64,000 nt of DNA, taken from NCBI RefSeq assembly GCF_014931375.1, contig NZ_CP063117.1:1054001-1118000 (forward strand), written 5' to 3'. This document shows positions 38,972 through 50,244 of this stretch, piece by piece (position 1 is the stretch's first letter; each line of letters opens with the position of its first letter). The translations under genes were made by a program, and so were the position numbers. Origin of the DNA: Haemophilus parainfluenzae. GTDB taxonomy: Bacteria > Pseudomonadota > Gammaproteobacteria > Enterobacterales > Pasteurellaceae. The notes under the pieces were generated by a model. It was not told where the DNA came from, did no database searches, and worked only from the letters and a program-made list of their open reading frames with translations.

Positions 38972-39409
38972 ATGTCTATAAAAAAATCACTGTTTCTTTT
39001 CGGTTTGTTACCACTATCAGTGTTCGCCCAGGGGCCTAATCCCATAATTACTGTTTATTCAACACAAGATTATCCAATTCTTCACGCGGAGCTTGCAAGC
39101 CAGGTGTATTTACTTGATCAAGTTGAGCAATGGGAAAATTTGATTAGTCAGCGATTGAGTGCGAATCCTAGTGTAGCAGCTCAGCAAGCATCTCAGATTT
39201 TTCAGTCTGCTGAATGGAAACAGTCTGAAGAGCAATTAAAGCGTTCTTATCAGGGCCTTATAAGTGGTTGGCAAAATGGAATCAAGAAGGTGCCTGCAAT
39301 TTTATTTCAATATCCGGGAAAAGAGGATAGCGTCATATATGGCGAAACCAATATTGCTCAGGCATTAAGTTTATGGCAACGAGAGATTACAAAAGAGGGG
39401 ACAAGATGA
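38972..39409 (+). CDS. ICE protein of the TIGR03757 family, secreted
   Basis: A 145-residue protein with a signal peptide (KKSLFLFGLLPLSVFA, cleavage after VFA) and the family core ITVYSTQDYPILH followed by IPAILFQYP-like sequence (VPAILFQYPGKEDSVIYG). It is a periplasmic part of the GI-type conjugation apparatus. AAAGGA precedes the ATG at 38972. The stop overlaps the start of the next gene as ATGA. Confidence 0.8.
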   Translation: MSIKKSLFLFGLLPLSVFAQGPNPIITVYSTQDYPILHAELASQVYLLDQVEQWENLISQRLSANPSVAAQQASQIFQSAEWKQSEEQLKRSYQGLISGWQNGIKKVPAILFQYPGKEDSVIYGETNIAQALSLWQREITKEGTR

Positions 39410-40347
39410 AATTGAAAAAAATGACATTATCCGGGCTTTGTATTGCAATTGCGTTGACCAGTATTTCAGGGCAAGCTTCGGAGTCCGGTCAATCTTCTTT
39501 AAATACTGCATCAATTATGGCATCAAGTGCTTCGACAAGTTGTTTAGATTATAAGGTCGTGGGCACTTGTTTTTGGCTATTTTGTACAAAATTCGGCTGT
39601 AAGATCCGGACATCTACGAAAATAAAACACTATATTCCCGAGGTAGTGGTTTCAAGTTATAACCATCAGGCTCAAAATCCTTGGGTGGAAATGAATTTCC
39701 TTAGCAATGGGGTAAAAGGTGGAGATTATCAATCACCACACAAAGACTACACGCAAGCAACATTTAAAAATGTTGATGTAATCGGTCATCCGCAGGGGGC
39801 GATTAGTCAAATGCTTAATAGTACAGGGTATTACTGCAAAAGTCAGACAACGCCTTTTGTGCCTTATTACTTGAGTGGTTTGGACTTTTTAGCATGGCGA
39901 TTTGGTGTTCCGGAAATGGTTTATCCTGAAGCGCTTATTCCAGGTATGAGAGAAATTAGAGCAAATGGAGACACTTGGGGAAATATTTATCCACGAGCGG
40001 GTACAGTAACACAAGTTCATGACTATAAAGCTTCAGCTGTAACAGCGCATCGAGTAGCGGATGTTGTGACAAATACTTTCCAACCACATGTATATATACC
40101 GATTGCGAAAAAAGATAATCAATCGAATGGTGAGTGGTTTCCCCCTCCAGTGAAAGAAGGGGATGAAAAGACACATAAATGGCAACAGCTTCACCCGGTT
40201 ACTTCACAGTCTTGTGCTATTTTCCCTGATAACCCGCCAAGTATGCTATCTGAAAATGGTAGTTATGCCTGGGCATTATGGCGCCCTTACAAGTGCTGTA
40301 AAAAACGCGGACAAACATTTTTGTATAGTATTGATTGGTCTAATTAA
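39406..40347 (+). CDS. ICE protein of the TIGR03756 family, TraU-like
   Basis: A 313-residue exported protein with many Cys (STSCLDYKVVGTCFWLFC, GCKIRT, QSCAIFPDNP, YKCCKK), as in F-plasmid TraU, which works with TraW and TrbC in pilus assembly. The signal peptide is MTLSGLCIAIALTSISGQAS. The start at 39406 follows GAGGGG and overlaps the upstream stop. Confidence 0.82.
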   Translation: MKLKKMTLSGLCIAIALTSISGQASESGQSSLNTASIMASSASTSCLDYKVVGTCFWLFCTKFGCKIRTSTKIKHYIPEVVVSSYNHQAQNPWVEMNFLSNGVKGGDYQSPHKDYTQATFKNVDVIGHPQGAISQMLNSTGYYCKSQTTPFVPYYLSGLDFLAWRFGVPEMVYPEALIPGMREIRANGDTWGNIYPRAGTVTQVHDYKASAVTAHRVADVVTNTFQPHVYIPIAKKDNQSNGEWFPPPVKEGDEKTHKWQQLHPVTSQSCAIFPDNPPSMLSENGSYAWALWRPYKCCKKRGQTFLYSIDWSN

Positions 40348-40361
40348 TAAAGGAATTGAGT

Positions 40362-42362
40362 ATGAAATTAAATCATGCACTGAAAGCATCTTATATTGCT
40401 ATATCGTGCGCAATCTTATCCTCAACCATGCCAGTATCAGCTTCTAATAGTAATCCGTTTGGATTTAATAAAGCCGATTCTATTTTGTCTGATATGGTGT
40501 TTTATCAAATTGGGGGCGGTGTAGGTTATATGGCTCCCCCGAGTCGAGGTACGATTCCTGCAGCTGAATTTGGGATTGGTTGGAAAGCTAACTTGATGTG
40601 CGGTAATTTTGACATTAAGACGAGTATTAAAAATCAGTTAAATGGTTTAACTGAAGGATTTAAAGATCTTTATAGTAACGTTATCGAATCAGCCACAGGA
40701 GCTGTGGCGAGTTTACCTGCAATGGTTATTCAACGAGCAAATCCTCAGTTATACGATATTCTTACGAATGGTTTATATCAAGGTAAAATTGATTTTAATA
40801 GCTTAAAAACCAGCTGTGAAGAAATGTCTAAGAAGCTTGCAGACGCAACTTTAAATGGTCGTTGGTCTCAAAGTTCGGATATGGAATCCTTTAAAGACAT
40901 TACTTCAACTGAACCAGATGCTACTCGAGCTAAAAAGAGACTTGAGGAATCTCAAGGTAAGGAAGGTAAAGAGTGGGTCGGGGGTAAAAAACGCGGTGGC
41001 CAAGGACAAGAACCAATCAAAATTGTTGAGGATGTTGCAAAAGCTGGCTACAACATGCAAAACAAGCGTAATGTATTAGAATCAGGTCGAATCTCCGGTA
41101 GTAGTTGTAGCGGATTACTTTGTCAAACTTGGGATAATCCTAAAGATATGACAGATTGGTTAACGAATGTGATCGGTGAGAAGCAATTAACTACTTGTAA
41201 AACAGATTGTGGTACTGCTAGTAGCTCTCGAGCTGGTGTTGGTTTAACACCTGAAATTGAAAAAGAAAATATTAAGACGGTAACTCAATTACAAAAAGCG
41301 CTTAACATGAGCACTCCTTCCGTTGAAGTACTTGCAGAATTAAGTTCTACAACAGTTCCTGTAACTCGTGGCTTAATTGAGTCTTTACGAGAAGATCCCG
41401 ATGCTCAAGTATTAGGGCAGCGTTTAGCCAGTGAAATTGCTGTAGCTAAAACAATGGAGAAAATGCTTCTTGCACGTCGAGCTGTTTTAACGGGTATGCG
41501 TGAGCCAAATGTGGCCAACAATAAAGATGCTCAAGAAGAGTTAGAAAAGATCCTCACTTTAATTGACCGAGAAATAGGTCAAATTAGAATGGAGATTGAT
41601 CTACAAAAATCACTTACCGGGAATTCCGCAGTTGCAATCCTACAAAATAAAGAGCTACGTGAATATAACACTGGAACCGGAAATGTTACACGTGACAGTG
41701 TAGATAAACGGATTAGCGATTTAGCTAATGGTACGAATAGCAATGCTGCTGAATTGGCAGATGCTGACAATATCAATATTCCTCGTAACAATGTCACTTT
41801 AGAAGTGCCTCAGATGTCAAACTCCCTGTCTTACACCGGGACTGGCGGTACATCCGGAAATAGTAGAGGTAACACTTCTTATTCATCAGTTCCAGCAATT
41901 AAAGGGACTGCACTTGATCAAGCTACAGGGTTGTTGAAAAAATTTGAAGGGTTTAGTGATAAAGCATATTGGGATGTCAATGCTTATCGCACTGGATATG
42001 GTTCAGATACTATCACAAAAGCGGATGGTACAATTGTCAAAGTAACGAAAGATACTGTAGTTAGTCGCGCTGACGCAGAGCGTGATTTAGCACGTCGAAC
42101 ACAAGAATTTGCAAATAGAGCGAGAAATAACGTATCATCTTCAACATGGGATAAGTTACCGCCAAATGCCCAAGCCGCATTAACATCTTATGCCTATAAC
42201 TATGGCTCATTAACAAAAGATGTGATTGCTGCAGCCCAGGCATCTGCGCAATCAGGCGATATGAACGCACTAGCAAATGCAGTAAGAAATCGTCAAAACA
42301 ATAATAATGGTGTAAATGCTAAACGTCGTAACCAAGAAGCAGATTACATTTTAGGAAAATAA
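40362..42362 (+). CDS. ICE TIGR03755-type protein fused to a GH24 lysozyme domain
   Basis: A 666-residue exported protein. Residues 1 to about 500 match the large TraH-like periplasmic proteins of this ICE group, with a Cys-rich stretch (GSSCSGLLCQTWDNP, TTCKTDCGT). After a Gly/Ser linker, the last 145 residues are a phage-type lysozyme: Glu near 529 in KKFEGF, Asp nine residues later and Thr six residues after that, the same spacing as Glu11-Asp20-Thr26 of T4 lysozyme. It may open the cell wall for pilus passage. The ATG at 40362 follows AAAGGA. Confidence 0.82.
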   Translation: MKLNHALKASYIAISCAILSSTMPVSASNSNPFGFNKADSILSDMVFYQIGGGVGYMAPPSRGTIPAAEFGIGWKANLMCGNFDIKTSIKNQLNGLTEGFKDLYSNVIESATGAVASLPAMVIQRANPQLYDILTNGLYQGKIDFNSLKTSCEEMSKKLADATLNGRWSQSSDMESFKDITSTEPDATRAKKRLEESQGKEGKEWVGGKKRGGQGQEPIKIVEDVAKAGYNMQNKRNVLESGRISGSSCSGLLCQTWDNPKDMTDWLTNVIGEKQLTTCKTDCGTASSSRAGVGLTPEIEKENIKTVTQLQKALNMSTPSVEVLAELSSTTVPVTRGLIESLREDPDAQVLGQRLASEIAVAKTMEKMLLARRAVLTGMREPNVANNKDAQEELEKILTLIDREIGQIRMEIDLQKSLTGNSAVAILQNKELREYNTGTGNVTRDSVDKRISDLANGTNSNAAELADADNINIPRNNVTLEVPQMSNSLSYTGTGGTSGNSRGNTSYSSVPAIKGTALDQATGLLKKFEGFSDKAYWDVNAYRTGYGSDTITKADGTIVKVTKDTVVSRADAERDLARRTQEFANRARNNVSSSTWDKLPPNAQAALTSYAYNYGSLTKDVIAAAQASAQSGDMNALANAVRNRQNNNNGVNAKRRNQEADYILGK

Positions 42363-42377
42363 ATAAAGGATATTTTT

Positions 42378-42785
42378 ATGAAAAAATTACTCACTATTGG
42401 AGCGGTAGCTATGTTTGCAACGCCAGCTTTTGCAGCTAATAATATTTTTTCTTGTACAGCAGAGAACGGAAGCCCGGTGTCTGTAACAAAAAATGGTTCA
42501 GATTATGAATTCACTTATGGCCAGGTTTCTTTTAAAAATCCGGTAAAACAAGTTTTTGCTAATCAGGATTCTTATGTAGCTACTGGTTCAGGATTTATTA
42601 CTAGCTCATTAGAAATGAGAAATAATGGCACAAGTTACACGATTCAATTTGTGCAACCACACAATAGTAACAGTATTGAAGAGCCAATGCTTTATATCAC
42701 CAATGGCAGTAAAATGGATACGGTGAGCTGTAAAGCGGGTAGTGCAACTCAAAACTTTGAACGTCGCAGTATGAAAGCTTCATAA
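42378..42785 (+). CDS. hypothetical periplasmic protein
   Basis: A 135-residue protein with a clear signal peptide (MKKLLTIGAVAMFATPAFAA). The mature part has two Cys (FSCTAENG and VSCKAG) likely to form a disulfide and looks like a small beta-rich fold. It closes the plus-strand transfer block just before a terminator. I do not recognise the family. Confidence 0.7.
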   Translation: MKKLLTIGAVAMFATPAFAANNIFSCTAENGSPVSVTKNGSDYEFTYGQVSFKNPVKQVFANQDSYVATGSGFITSSLEMRNNGTSYTIQFVQPHNSNSIEEPMLYITNGSKMDTVSCKAGSATQNFERRSMKAS

Positions 42786-42801
42786 GCGTAAATAGAGATA
42801 A

Positions 42802-42831
42802 AATAAGCGGGATTTTCCCGCTTATTTTTTT
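42802..42831. terminator. terminator between converging genes
   Basis: AATAAGCGGG pairs with CCCGCTTATT around ATTTT, followed by T residues. Confidence 0.85.
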
Positions 42832-43009
42832 AGTGGTATTCACTATTTTTAAAGATTTGTATTAAATTATTTAAAATCTCCTGTTCACATTCATTTCCGT
42901 TAATGATGTTCAGTTCATCATCAAGATGAGTAAGCATTTCATCAATTCCTAATTCATTCATTGCTATTTCATTTAAACTAATAAGCCATTCTTTAAAACG
43001 AGCTTTCAT
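42830..43009 (-). CDS. small acidic protein, 59 residues
   Basis: The frame begins MKARFKEWLISLNEIAMNEL and is rich in Glu, Asp and Asn with a helical pattern. AGGAGGAG stands four bases before the ATG, an excellent ribosome binding site. Its stop abuts the terminator it shares with the plus-strand block. The transposon is inserted 76 bp upstream, between it and the next ICE genes. Function unknown. Confidence 0.6.
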   Translation of the reverse strand: MKARFKEWLISLNEIAMNELGIDEMLTHLDDELNIINGNECEQEILNNLIQIFKNSEYH

Positions 43010-43080
43010 ATCTCCTCCTGGTACGGTTTATTTTTATATTGCAGTGTTAAGGTACATTGAGGGGATAGATAAATCAGTAA

Positions 43081-43085
43081 AATTA
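43081..43085. repeat. target-site duplication, left copy
   Basis: AATTA directly precedes the left inverted repeat and recurs directly after the right one at 47902. A 5-bp duplication is the hallmark of Tn3-family insertion. Confidence 0.95.
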
Positions 43086-43123
43086 GGGGTCTGACGCTCA
43101 GTGGAACGAAAACTCACGTTAAG
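43086..43123. repeat. Tn3-family left inverted repeat
   Basis: 38 bp from GGGGTCTGACG to CACGTTAAG, mirrored at 47864-47901. Confidence 0.95.
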
Positions 43124-43232
43124 GGATTTTGGTCATGAGATTATCAAAAAGGATCTTCACCTAGATCCTTTTAAATTAAAAATGAAGTTTTAAATCAATC
43201 TAAAGTATATATGAGTAAACTTGGTCTGACAG

Positions 43233-44105
<873 letters not shown>

Positions 44106-44134
44106 TCAATATTATTGAAACATTTACCAGGGTT

Positions 44135-44861
<727 letters not shown>

Positions 44862-47800
44862 ATGCCCGTTGACTTTCTGACCACTGAGCAGACTGAAAGC
44901 TATGGCAGATTCACCGGTGAACCGGATGAGCTTCAGCTGGCACGATATTTTCACCTTGATGAAGCAGACAAGGAATTTATCGGAAAAAGCAGAGGTGATC
45001 ACAACCGTCTGGGCATTGCCCTGCAAATTGGATGTGTCCGTTTTCTGGGCACCTTCCTCACCGATATGAATCATATTCCTTCCGGCGTCCGGCATTTTAC
45101 CGCCAGACAGCTCGGGATTCGTGATATCACCGTTCTTGCAGAATACGGTCAGAGGGAAAATACCCGCCGTGAGCATGCAGCGCTGATACGTCAGCACTAT
45201 CAGTATCGTGAATTTGCCTGGCCCTGGACATTTCGCCTTACCCGTCTTTTATATACCCGGAGCTGGATAAGCAACGAACGTCCTGGCCTGCTTTTCGATC
45301 TGGCGACAGGGTGGCTTATGCAACATCGTATTATTCTCCCCGGAGCCACTACGCTGACCCGGTTGATTTCAGAGGTAAGGGAAAAGGCGACGTTGCGCCT
45401 GTGGAACAAACTGGCACTGATACCGTCAGCCGAACAGCGTTCACAGCTGGAGATGCTGCTGGGGCCAACTGATTGCAGCCGCCTGTCTTTACTGGAATCA
45501 CTGAAAAAGGGCCCTGTGACCATCAGTGGTCCGGCGTTTAATGAAGCAATTGAACGCTGGAAAACTCTGAACGATTTTGGCCTGCATGCTGAAAACCTGA
45601 GTACACTCCCGGCTGTGCGCCTGAAAAATCTCGCACGTTATGCTGGTATGACTTCGGTGTTCAATATTGCCAGGATGTCACCGCAGAAAAGGATGGCGGT
45701 TCTGGTTGCCTTTGTCCTTGCATGGGAAACGCTGGCGCTGGATGATGCATTGGACGTTCTGGACGCCATGCTGGCCGTTATCATCCGTGACGCCAGAAAG
45801 ATTGGGCAGAAAAAACGGCTCCGCTCGCTGAAGGATCTGGATAAATCTGCATTGGCGCTCGCCAGCGCATGTTCGTACCTGCTGAAAGAAGAAACACCGG
45901 ACGAATCGATTCGTGCTGAGGTGTTCAGCTACATCCCAAGGCAAAAGCTGGCTGAAATCATCACGCTTGTCCGTGAAATTGCCCGGCCCTCAGACGATAA
46001 TTTTCATGAAGAAATGGTGGAGCAGTACGGGCGCGTTCGTCGTTTCCTGCCCCATCTGCTGAATACCGTTAAATTTTCATCCGCACCTGCCGGGGTTACC
46101 ACTCTGAATGCCTGTGACTACCTCAGCCGGGAGTTCAGCTCACGGCGGCAGTTTTTTGACGACGCACCAACGGAAATTATCAGTCGGTCATGGAAACGGC
46201 TGGTGATTAACAAGGAAAAACATATCACCCGCAGGGGATACACGCTCTGCTTTCTCAGTAAACTGCAGGATAGTCTGAGGCGGAGGGATGTCTACGTTAC
46301 CGGCAGTAACCGGTGGGGAGATCCTCGTGCAAGATTACTACAGGGTGCTGACTGGCAGGCAAACCGGATTAAGGTTTATCGTTCTTTGGGGCACCCGACA
46401 GACCCGCAGGAAGCAATAAAATCTCTGGGTCATCAGCTTGATAGTCGTTACAGACAGGTTGCTGCACGTCTTTGCGAAAATGAGGCTGTCGAACTCGATG
46501 TTTCTGGCCCGAAGCCCCGGTTGACAATTTCTCCCCTCGCCAGTCTTGATGAGCCGGACAGTCTGAAACGACTGAGCAAAATGATCAGTGATCTACTCCC
46601 TCCGGTGGATTTAACGGAGTTGCTGCTCGAAATTAACGCCCATACCGGATTTGCTGATGAGTTTTTCCATGCTAGTGAAGCCAGTGCCAGAGTTGATGAT
46701 CTGCCCGTCAGCATCAGCGCCGTGCTGATGGCTGAAGCCTGCAATATCGGTCTGGAACCACTGATCAGATCAAATGTTCCTGCACTGACCCGACACCGGC
46801 TGAACTGGACAAAAGCGAACTATCTGCGGGCTGAAACTATCACCAGCGCTAATGCCAGACTGGTTGATTTTCAGGCAACGCTGCCACTGGCACAGATATG
46901 GGGTGGAGGAGAAGTGGCATCTGCAGATGGAATGCGCTTTGTTACGCCAGTCAGAACAATCAATGCCGGACCGAACCGCAAATACTTTGGTAATAACAGA
47001 GGGATCACCTGGTACAACTTTGTGTCCGATCAGTATTCCGGCTTTCATGGCATCGTTATACCGGGGACGCTGAGGGACTCTATCTTTGTGCTGGAAGGTC
47101 TTCTGGAACAGGAGACCGGGCTGAATCCAACCGAAATTATGACCGATACAGCAGGTGCCAGCGAACTTGTCTTTGGCCTTTTCTGGCTGCTGGGATACCA
47201 GTTTTCTCCACGCCTGGCTGATGCCGGTGCTTCGGTTTTCTGGCGAATGGACCATGATGCCGACTATGGCGTGCTGAATGATATTGCCAGAGGGCAATCA
47301 GATCCCCGAAAAATAGTCCTTCAGTGGGACGAAATGATCCGGACCGCTGGCTCCCTGAAGCTGGGCAAAGTACAGGTTTCAGTGCTGGTCCGTTCATTGC
47401 TGAAAAGTGAACGTCCTTCCGGACTGACTCAGGCAATCATTGAAGTGGGGCGCATCAACAAAACGCTGTATCTGCTTAATTATATTGATGATGAAGATTA
47501 CCGCCGGCGCATTCTGACCCAGCTTAATCGGGGAGAAAGTCGCCATGCCGTTGCCAGAGCCATCTGTCACGGTCAAAAAGGTGAGATAAGAAAACGATAT
47601 ACCGACGGTCAGGAAGATCAACTGGGCACACTGGGGCTGGTCACTAACGCCGTCGTGTTATGGAACACTATTTATATGCAGGCAGCCCTGGATCATCTCC
47701 GGGCGCAGGGTGAAACACTGAATGATGAAGATATCGCACGCCTCTCCCCGCTTTGCCACGGACATATCAATATGCTCGGCCATTATTCCTTCACGCTGGC

Positions 47801-47867
47801 AGAACTGGTGACCAAAGGACATCTGAGACCATTAAAAGAGGCGTCAGAGGCAGAAAACGTTGCTTAA
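44862..47867 (+). CDS. tnpA: Tn3-family transposase
   Basis: A 1,001-residue DDE transposase, the full Tn3 length. The start MPVDFLTTEQTESYG at 44862 follows GGGAGG; a longer frame is open but would begin in the res region. Family blocks such as RSLGHPTDPQEAIKSLGHQL and MTDTAGASELVFGLFWLLG, with the conserved Asp of the catalytic triad, are present. It acts on the 38-bp ends. No frameshift is seen. Confidence 0.97.
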   Translation: MPVDFLTTEQTESYGRFTGEPDELQLARYFHLDEADKEFIGKSRGDHNRLGIALQIGCVRFLGTFLTDMNHIPSGVRHFTARQLGIRDITVLAEYGQRENTRREHAALIRQHYQYREFAWPWTFRLTRLLYTRSWISNERPGLLFDLATGWLMQHRIILPGATTLTRLISEVREKATLRLWNKLALIPSAEQRSQLEMLLGPTDCSRLSLLESLKKGPVTISGPAFNEAIERWKTLNDFGLHAENLSTLPAVRLKNLARYAGMTSVFNIARMSPQKRMAVLVAFVLAWETLALDDALDVLDAMLAVIIRDARKIGQKKRLRSLKDLDKSALALASACSYLLKEETPDESIRAEVFSYIPRQKLAEIITLVREIARPSDDNFHEEMVEQYGRVRRFLPHLLNTVKFSSAPAGVTTLNACDYLSREFSSRRQFFDDAPTEIISRSWKRLVINKEKHITRRGYTLCFLSKLQDSLRRRDVYVTGSNRWGDPRARLLQGADWQANRIKVYRSLGHPTDPQEAIKSLGHQLDSRYRQVAARLCENEAVELDVSGPKPRLTISPLASLDEPDSLKRLSKMISDLLPPVDLTELLLEINAHTGFADEFFHASEASARVDDLPVSISAVLMAEACNIGLEPLIRSNVPALTRHRLNWTKANYLRAETITSANARLVDFQATLPLAQIWGGGEVASADGMRFVTPVRTINAGPNRKYFGNNRGITWYNFVSDQYSGFHGIVIPGTLRDSIFVLEGLLEQETGLNPTEIMTDTAGASELVFGLFWLLGYQFSPRLADAGASVFWRMDHDADYGVLNDIARGQSDPRKIVLQWDEMIRTAGSLKLGKVQVSVLVRSLLKSERPSGLTQAIIEVGRINKTLYLLNYIDDEDYRRRILTQLNRGESRHAVARAICHGQKGEIRKRYTDGQEDQLGTLGLVTNAVVLWNTIYMQAALDHLRAQGETLNDEDIARLSPLCHGHINMLGHYSFTLAELVTKGHLRPLKEASEAENVA

Positions 47868-47901
47868 CGTGAGTTTTCGTTCCACTGAGCGTCAGACCCC
47901 A
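47864..47901. repeat. Tn3-family right inverted repeat
   Basis: Complement of the left 38-bp end. It overlaps the last codons of tnpA, as in Tn3. Confidence 0.95.
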
Positions 47902-47906
47902 ATTAG
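47902..47906. repeat. target-site duplication, right copy
   Basis: AATTA, identical to 43081-43085. Confidence 0.95.
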
Positions 47907-47912
47907 TAAAAT

Positions 47913-47932
47913 TTGCGACGTGGATCGCAAAA
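47913..47932. promoter_or_regulatory. palindrome upstream of the 109-residue gene
   Basis: TTTGCGA and TCGCAAA are perfect arms around a 6-base centre, about 90 bp before the gene at 48025. It could be an operator. Confidence 0.45.
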
Positions 47933-48024
47933 ATCACATTTTTCCTGCTTAAAACGAGGTTTTAATAAAAGAATAATAAGAGTACAATGAGAGTAAGTCA
48001 GAGTATTTTAATAGGAGAGAGAAT

Positions 48025-48354
48025 ATGGACGCTCAAAAGTTTGGCCATACTGTCGGACAATTTTTTAAGAAAATTGACCGCACTTTGTCATTTCTCCCAG
48101 GAAAGCCTCGTAAAGCTGTTGTGACAGCTGCTGCTCTTGCTGCGAGTCCAATTTTGGCCGGAGTTATAATTTCCAAAACCAAGCCTTCTAAAAACATTGA
48201 ATATTTAGATGAAGAGCCAGTAAGTGATACATCTTTGTTGTCAGAATTACTTGCAAATGATGATTCATCAGAAGAAGGAAAGTGGGATTATGGTTTTCAG
48301 GGGTTTGGCTATTATATTAACGGAGTAAAAGTTTACGGAGATGATGACGATTAA
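48025..48354 (+). CDS. hypothetical protein
   Basis: A 109-residue protein with a hydrophobic centre (AVVTAAALAASPILAGVIIS, about 35-54) and an acidic C-terminal half. TAGGAGAGAGAAT precedes the ATG. An uptake-signal core lies in codons 20-23. It converges with the TraG-like gene across a terminator. Function unknown. Confidence 0.65.
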   Translation: MDAQKFGHTVGQFFKKIDRTLSFLPGKPRKAVVTAAALAASPILAGVIISKTKPSKNIEYLDEEPVSDTSLLSELLANDDSSEEGKWDYGFQGFGYYINGVKVYGDDDD

Positions 48355-48368
48355 TTATTTTCGTAAAT

Positions 48369-48404
48369 AAAAAAGTCCATCTGTCTAACAGATGGACTTT
48401 TTTT
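48369..48404. terminator. bidirectional terminator at the end of the transfer operon
   Basis: AAAAAGTCCATCTGT and its complement form a 15-bp stem around CTA, with T runs on both strands. Confidence 0.9.
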
Positions 48405-48409
48405 ATACG

Positions 48410-49903
48410 TTATATTTTTTTACTAATTTTATCTCCAAATTGCCCCCCTGATTTTTGGGATGATTCAGTTCCTTTCGCAATGGCAGCGCTAAGCTCGCCA
48501 CCCACTCGAATTCCAGCCCAGGTCATTGCTCCAAACCATAAACCAGGTAAAATTATAAATAAACTCCCCATCACAAAGTTAGAAATAATGTCATCTTCTG
48601 CATTTTCTAAAAAGTGGATGTTTAGCATATTATGAGATGGAGAACTATACATAATTTCTATTAGGTATGAATCAAGCCATCTTGCTAACTCCCACCAAAA
48701 TGTGGTTGTAATGAGTGCAAAATATACGAAGCTTAATGTCATTACAGTTTTAATAGCAAAGCCACTTAAAATCGTAATAATTGGAATTAAAATAATTACA
48801 GCCATAATCATAAAGGCTTGAACCATTGGTAGGGCTTGTCGCATTGCATCTAGGCCTGGGAATATAGCCAAACTTCCAACAGCCGTTCCTACAGTTGAGG
48901 TGAGTCGAGTAACCGCATTCCAAAATCCAGCATCCACGCTACCACCGTAACCTTGATACATTTTCCCTTTTGAAACATCTATGTTTTCAGAGCGTAAAAG
49001 TGTTCTCAATAAAGCTTCATCTTGGTTGTCGATAGAGTTAAAGAAATCACTCACCTGGGCAGATAAGTTTTGACGCATATCTGTAAGTAAGCGAGATTTT
49101 AATCCAGCTCCACTTTCATCCCACCATTGATCACAACTTGGGAAACCACCTTTTCCCGAATTAGGTAATGCCGCATCTCGATTTGCATCATAAGGGAACG
49201 TGCTAATAGGTTGCTGAGCCCTAAAACGAGGGTAGAGCTCGCTGTTATTAATAAGCAATTTACCACCTAACCAGGATGTTTCGCGGATTTGTGCCGGACT
49301 CAAGGCAAGTTGGCTTGTTTGTAATTTTTGACGAGCCGGGATATAGCATTGTTGCACAAATTGCTGCACTTCAGTTAATAATGCTGGGTTAGTGATTTTT
49401 TGATGTTGCACTTCAAATCTAACCTGACGTAAATCACGCTGGCAAGGCAATACTGCAGTCATACCATAAGTTAGACCTTTATCCACTTTGTGCATCAACA
49501 TCCACCAAATAGGAATTCGGGCTTGTCTGTCTCCAAATGTTGTCGTAAATGGCGCATAGCCTGATTTATCCGGGGAAGCAGGAACTTTATAGCCACATTG
49601 AATAGATGAACGTTCATTGTATTCAAGGTTATTCAATGATACCGGGATAAGAGGGGCTAATGTCAAAACAACGATAAGCATTGCTGGAAGGAGTTCGATT
49701 GTGAGCCAGCGGATTAATAAATCCCCTTTCTCACCTTCATCATCCCCTTGTTTAGCTACGTCACGCCAAATTTTAAAGATCATTCCGATAAGCGGAAGAA
49801 GCCATAACCCTGTTCCAACAAATAACGCAAAAACTCCGTTATTAAGCAACCAACCAAGTAGAGTCAGGAAATATTCAAGATAACTGTCAACTGAGAATGT
49901 CAT
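48410..49903 (-). CDS. conjugal transfer protein, TraG N-terminal-like
   Basis: A 497-residue inner-membrane protein. A start segment (YFLTLLGWLLNNGVFALFVGTGLWLLPLIGMIF), a second near residue 70, and three more hydrophobic regions in the last 170 residues flank a long periplasmic part with paired Cys (SIQCGYKVP, VLPCQRDL, FVQQCYIP, FPSCDQWWD). This is the pattern of F TraG N-terminal relatives, which support pilus assembly and mating-pair stability. It is the last gene of the minus-strand transfer operon. Confidence 0.82.
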   Translation of the reverse strand: MTFSVDSYLEYFLTLLGWLLNNGVFALFVGTGLWLLPLIGMIFKIWRDVAKQGDDEGEKGDLLIRWLTIELLPAMLIVVLTLAPLIPVSLNNLEYNERSSIQCGYKVPASPDKSGYAPFTTTFGDRQARIPIWWMLMHKVDKGLTYGMTAVLPCQRDLRQVRFEVQHQKITNPALLTEVQQFVQQCYIPARQKLQTSQLALSPAQIRETSWLGGKLLINNSELYPRFRAQQPISTFPYDANRDAALPNSGKGGFPSCDQWWDESGAGLKSRLLTDMRQNLSAQVSDFFNSIDNQDEALLRTLLRSENIDVSKGKMYQGYGGSVDAGFWNAVTRLTSTVGTAVGSLAIFPGLDAMRQALPMVQAFMIMAVIILIPIITILSGFAIKTVMTLSFVYFALITTTFWWELARWLDSYLIEIMYSSPSHNMLNIHFLENAEDDIISNFVMGSLFIILPGLWFGAMTWAGIRVGGELSAAIAKGTESSQKSGGQFGDKISKKI

Positions 49904-49911
49904 ATTTCCCC

Positions 49912-50235
49912 CTAAGCTAAAGTAATCTGTGTAATCGCTTCAGCAAAAATTAAAATCATCGCAATTAACCATTTTGCTTTTGCCGGCATAGAAGATGGTT
50001 GGCGACGAGAAATGGAATAGACCATCAACATAATCGCACCATATAGTAATAATCGTACTGCAAACCATATCCACTGCGTTTTAATAAACCAAGCACGAAT
50101 ATCAACATTCTGAAGATATTGAGTTGCAAAGATGCCAATTGCAGTAAGGGCTAAAAATAAAAATAAAAGGATAGCAATAAAACGGAGTACATTTTTAAGC
50201 CATCCTCTTGATTGTGGCTTTTTACCTTGAGACAT
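49912..50235 (-). CDS. hypothetical membrane protein of the transfer operon
   Basis: A 107-residue protein with three hydrophobic segments (FIAILLFLFLALTAIGIFA, WFAVRLLLYGAIMLMVYSI, WLIAMILIFAEAITQI). AGGAG precedes its start. It lies nine bases from the next gene upstream. Probably an accessory of the secretion channel. Confidence 0.65.
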   Translation of the reverse strand: MSQGKKPQSRGWLKNVLRFIAILLFLFLALTAIGIFATQYLQNVDIRAWFIKTQWIWFAVRLLLYGAIMLMVYSISRRQPSSMPAKAKWLIAMILIFAEAITQITLA

Positions 50236-50244
50236 CAGGACTCC

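Noticed and set aside
46770..47297. Antisense 175-codon frame in tnpA
   Set aside because: Produced by GC-rich codon bias of the transposase; a known artefact in Tn3.
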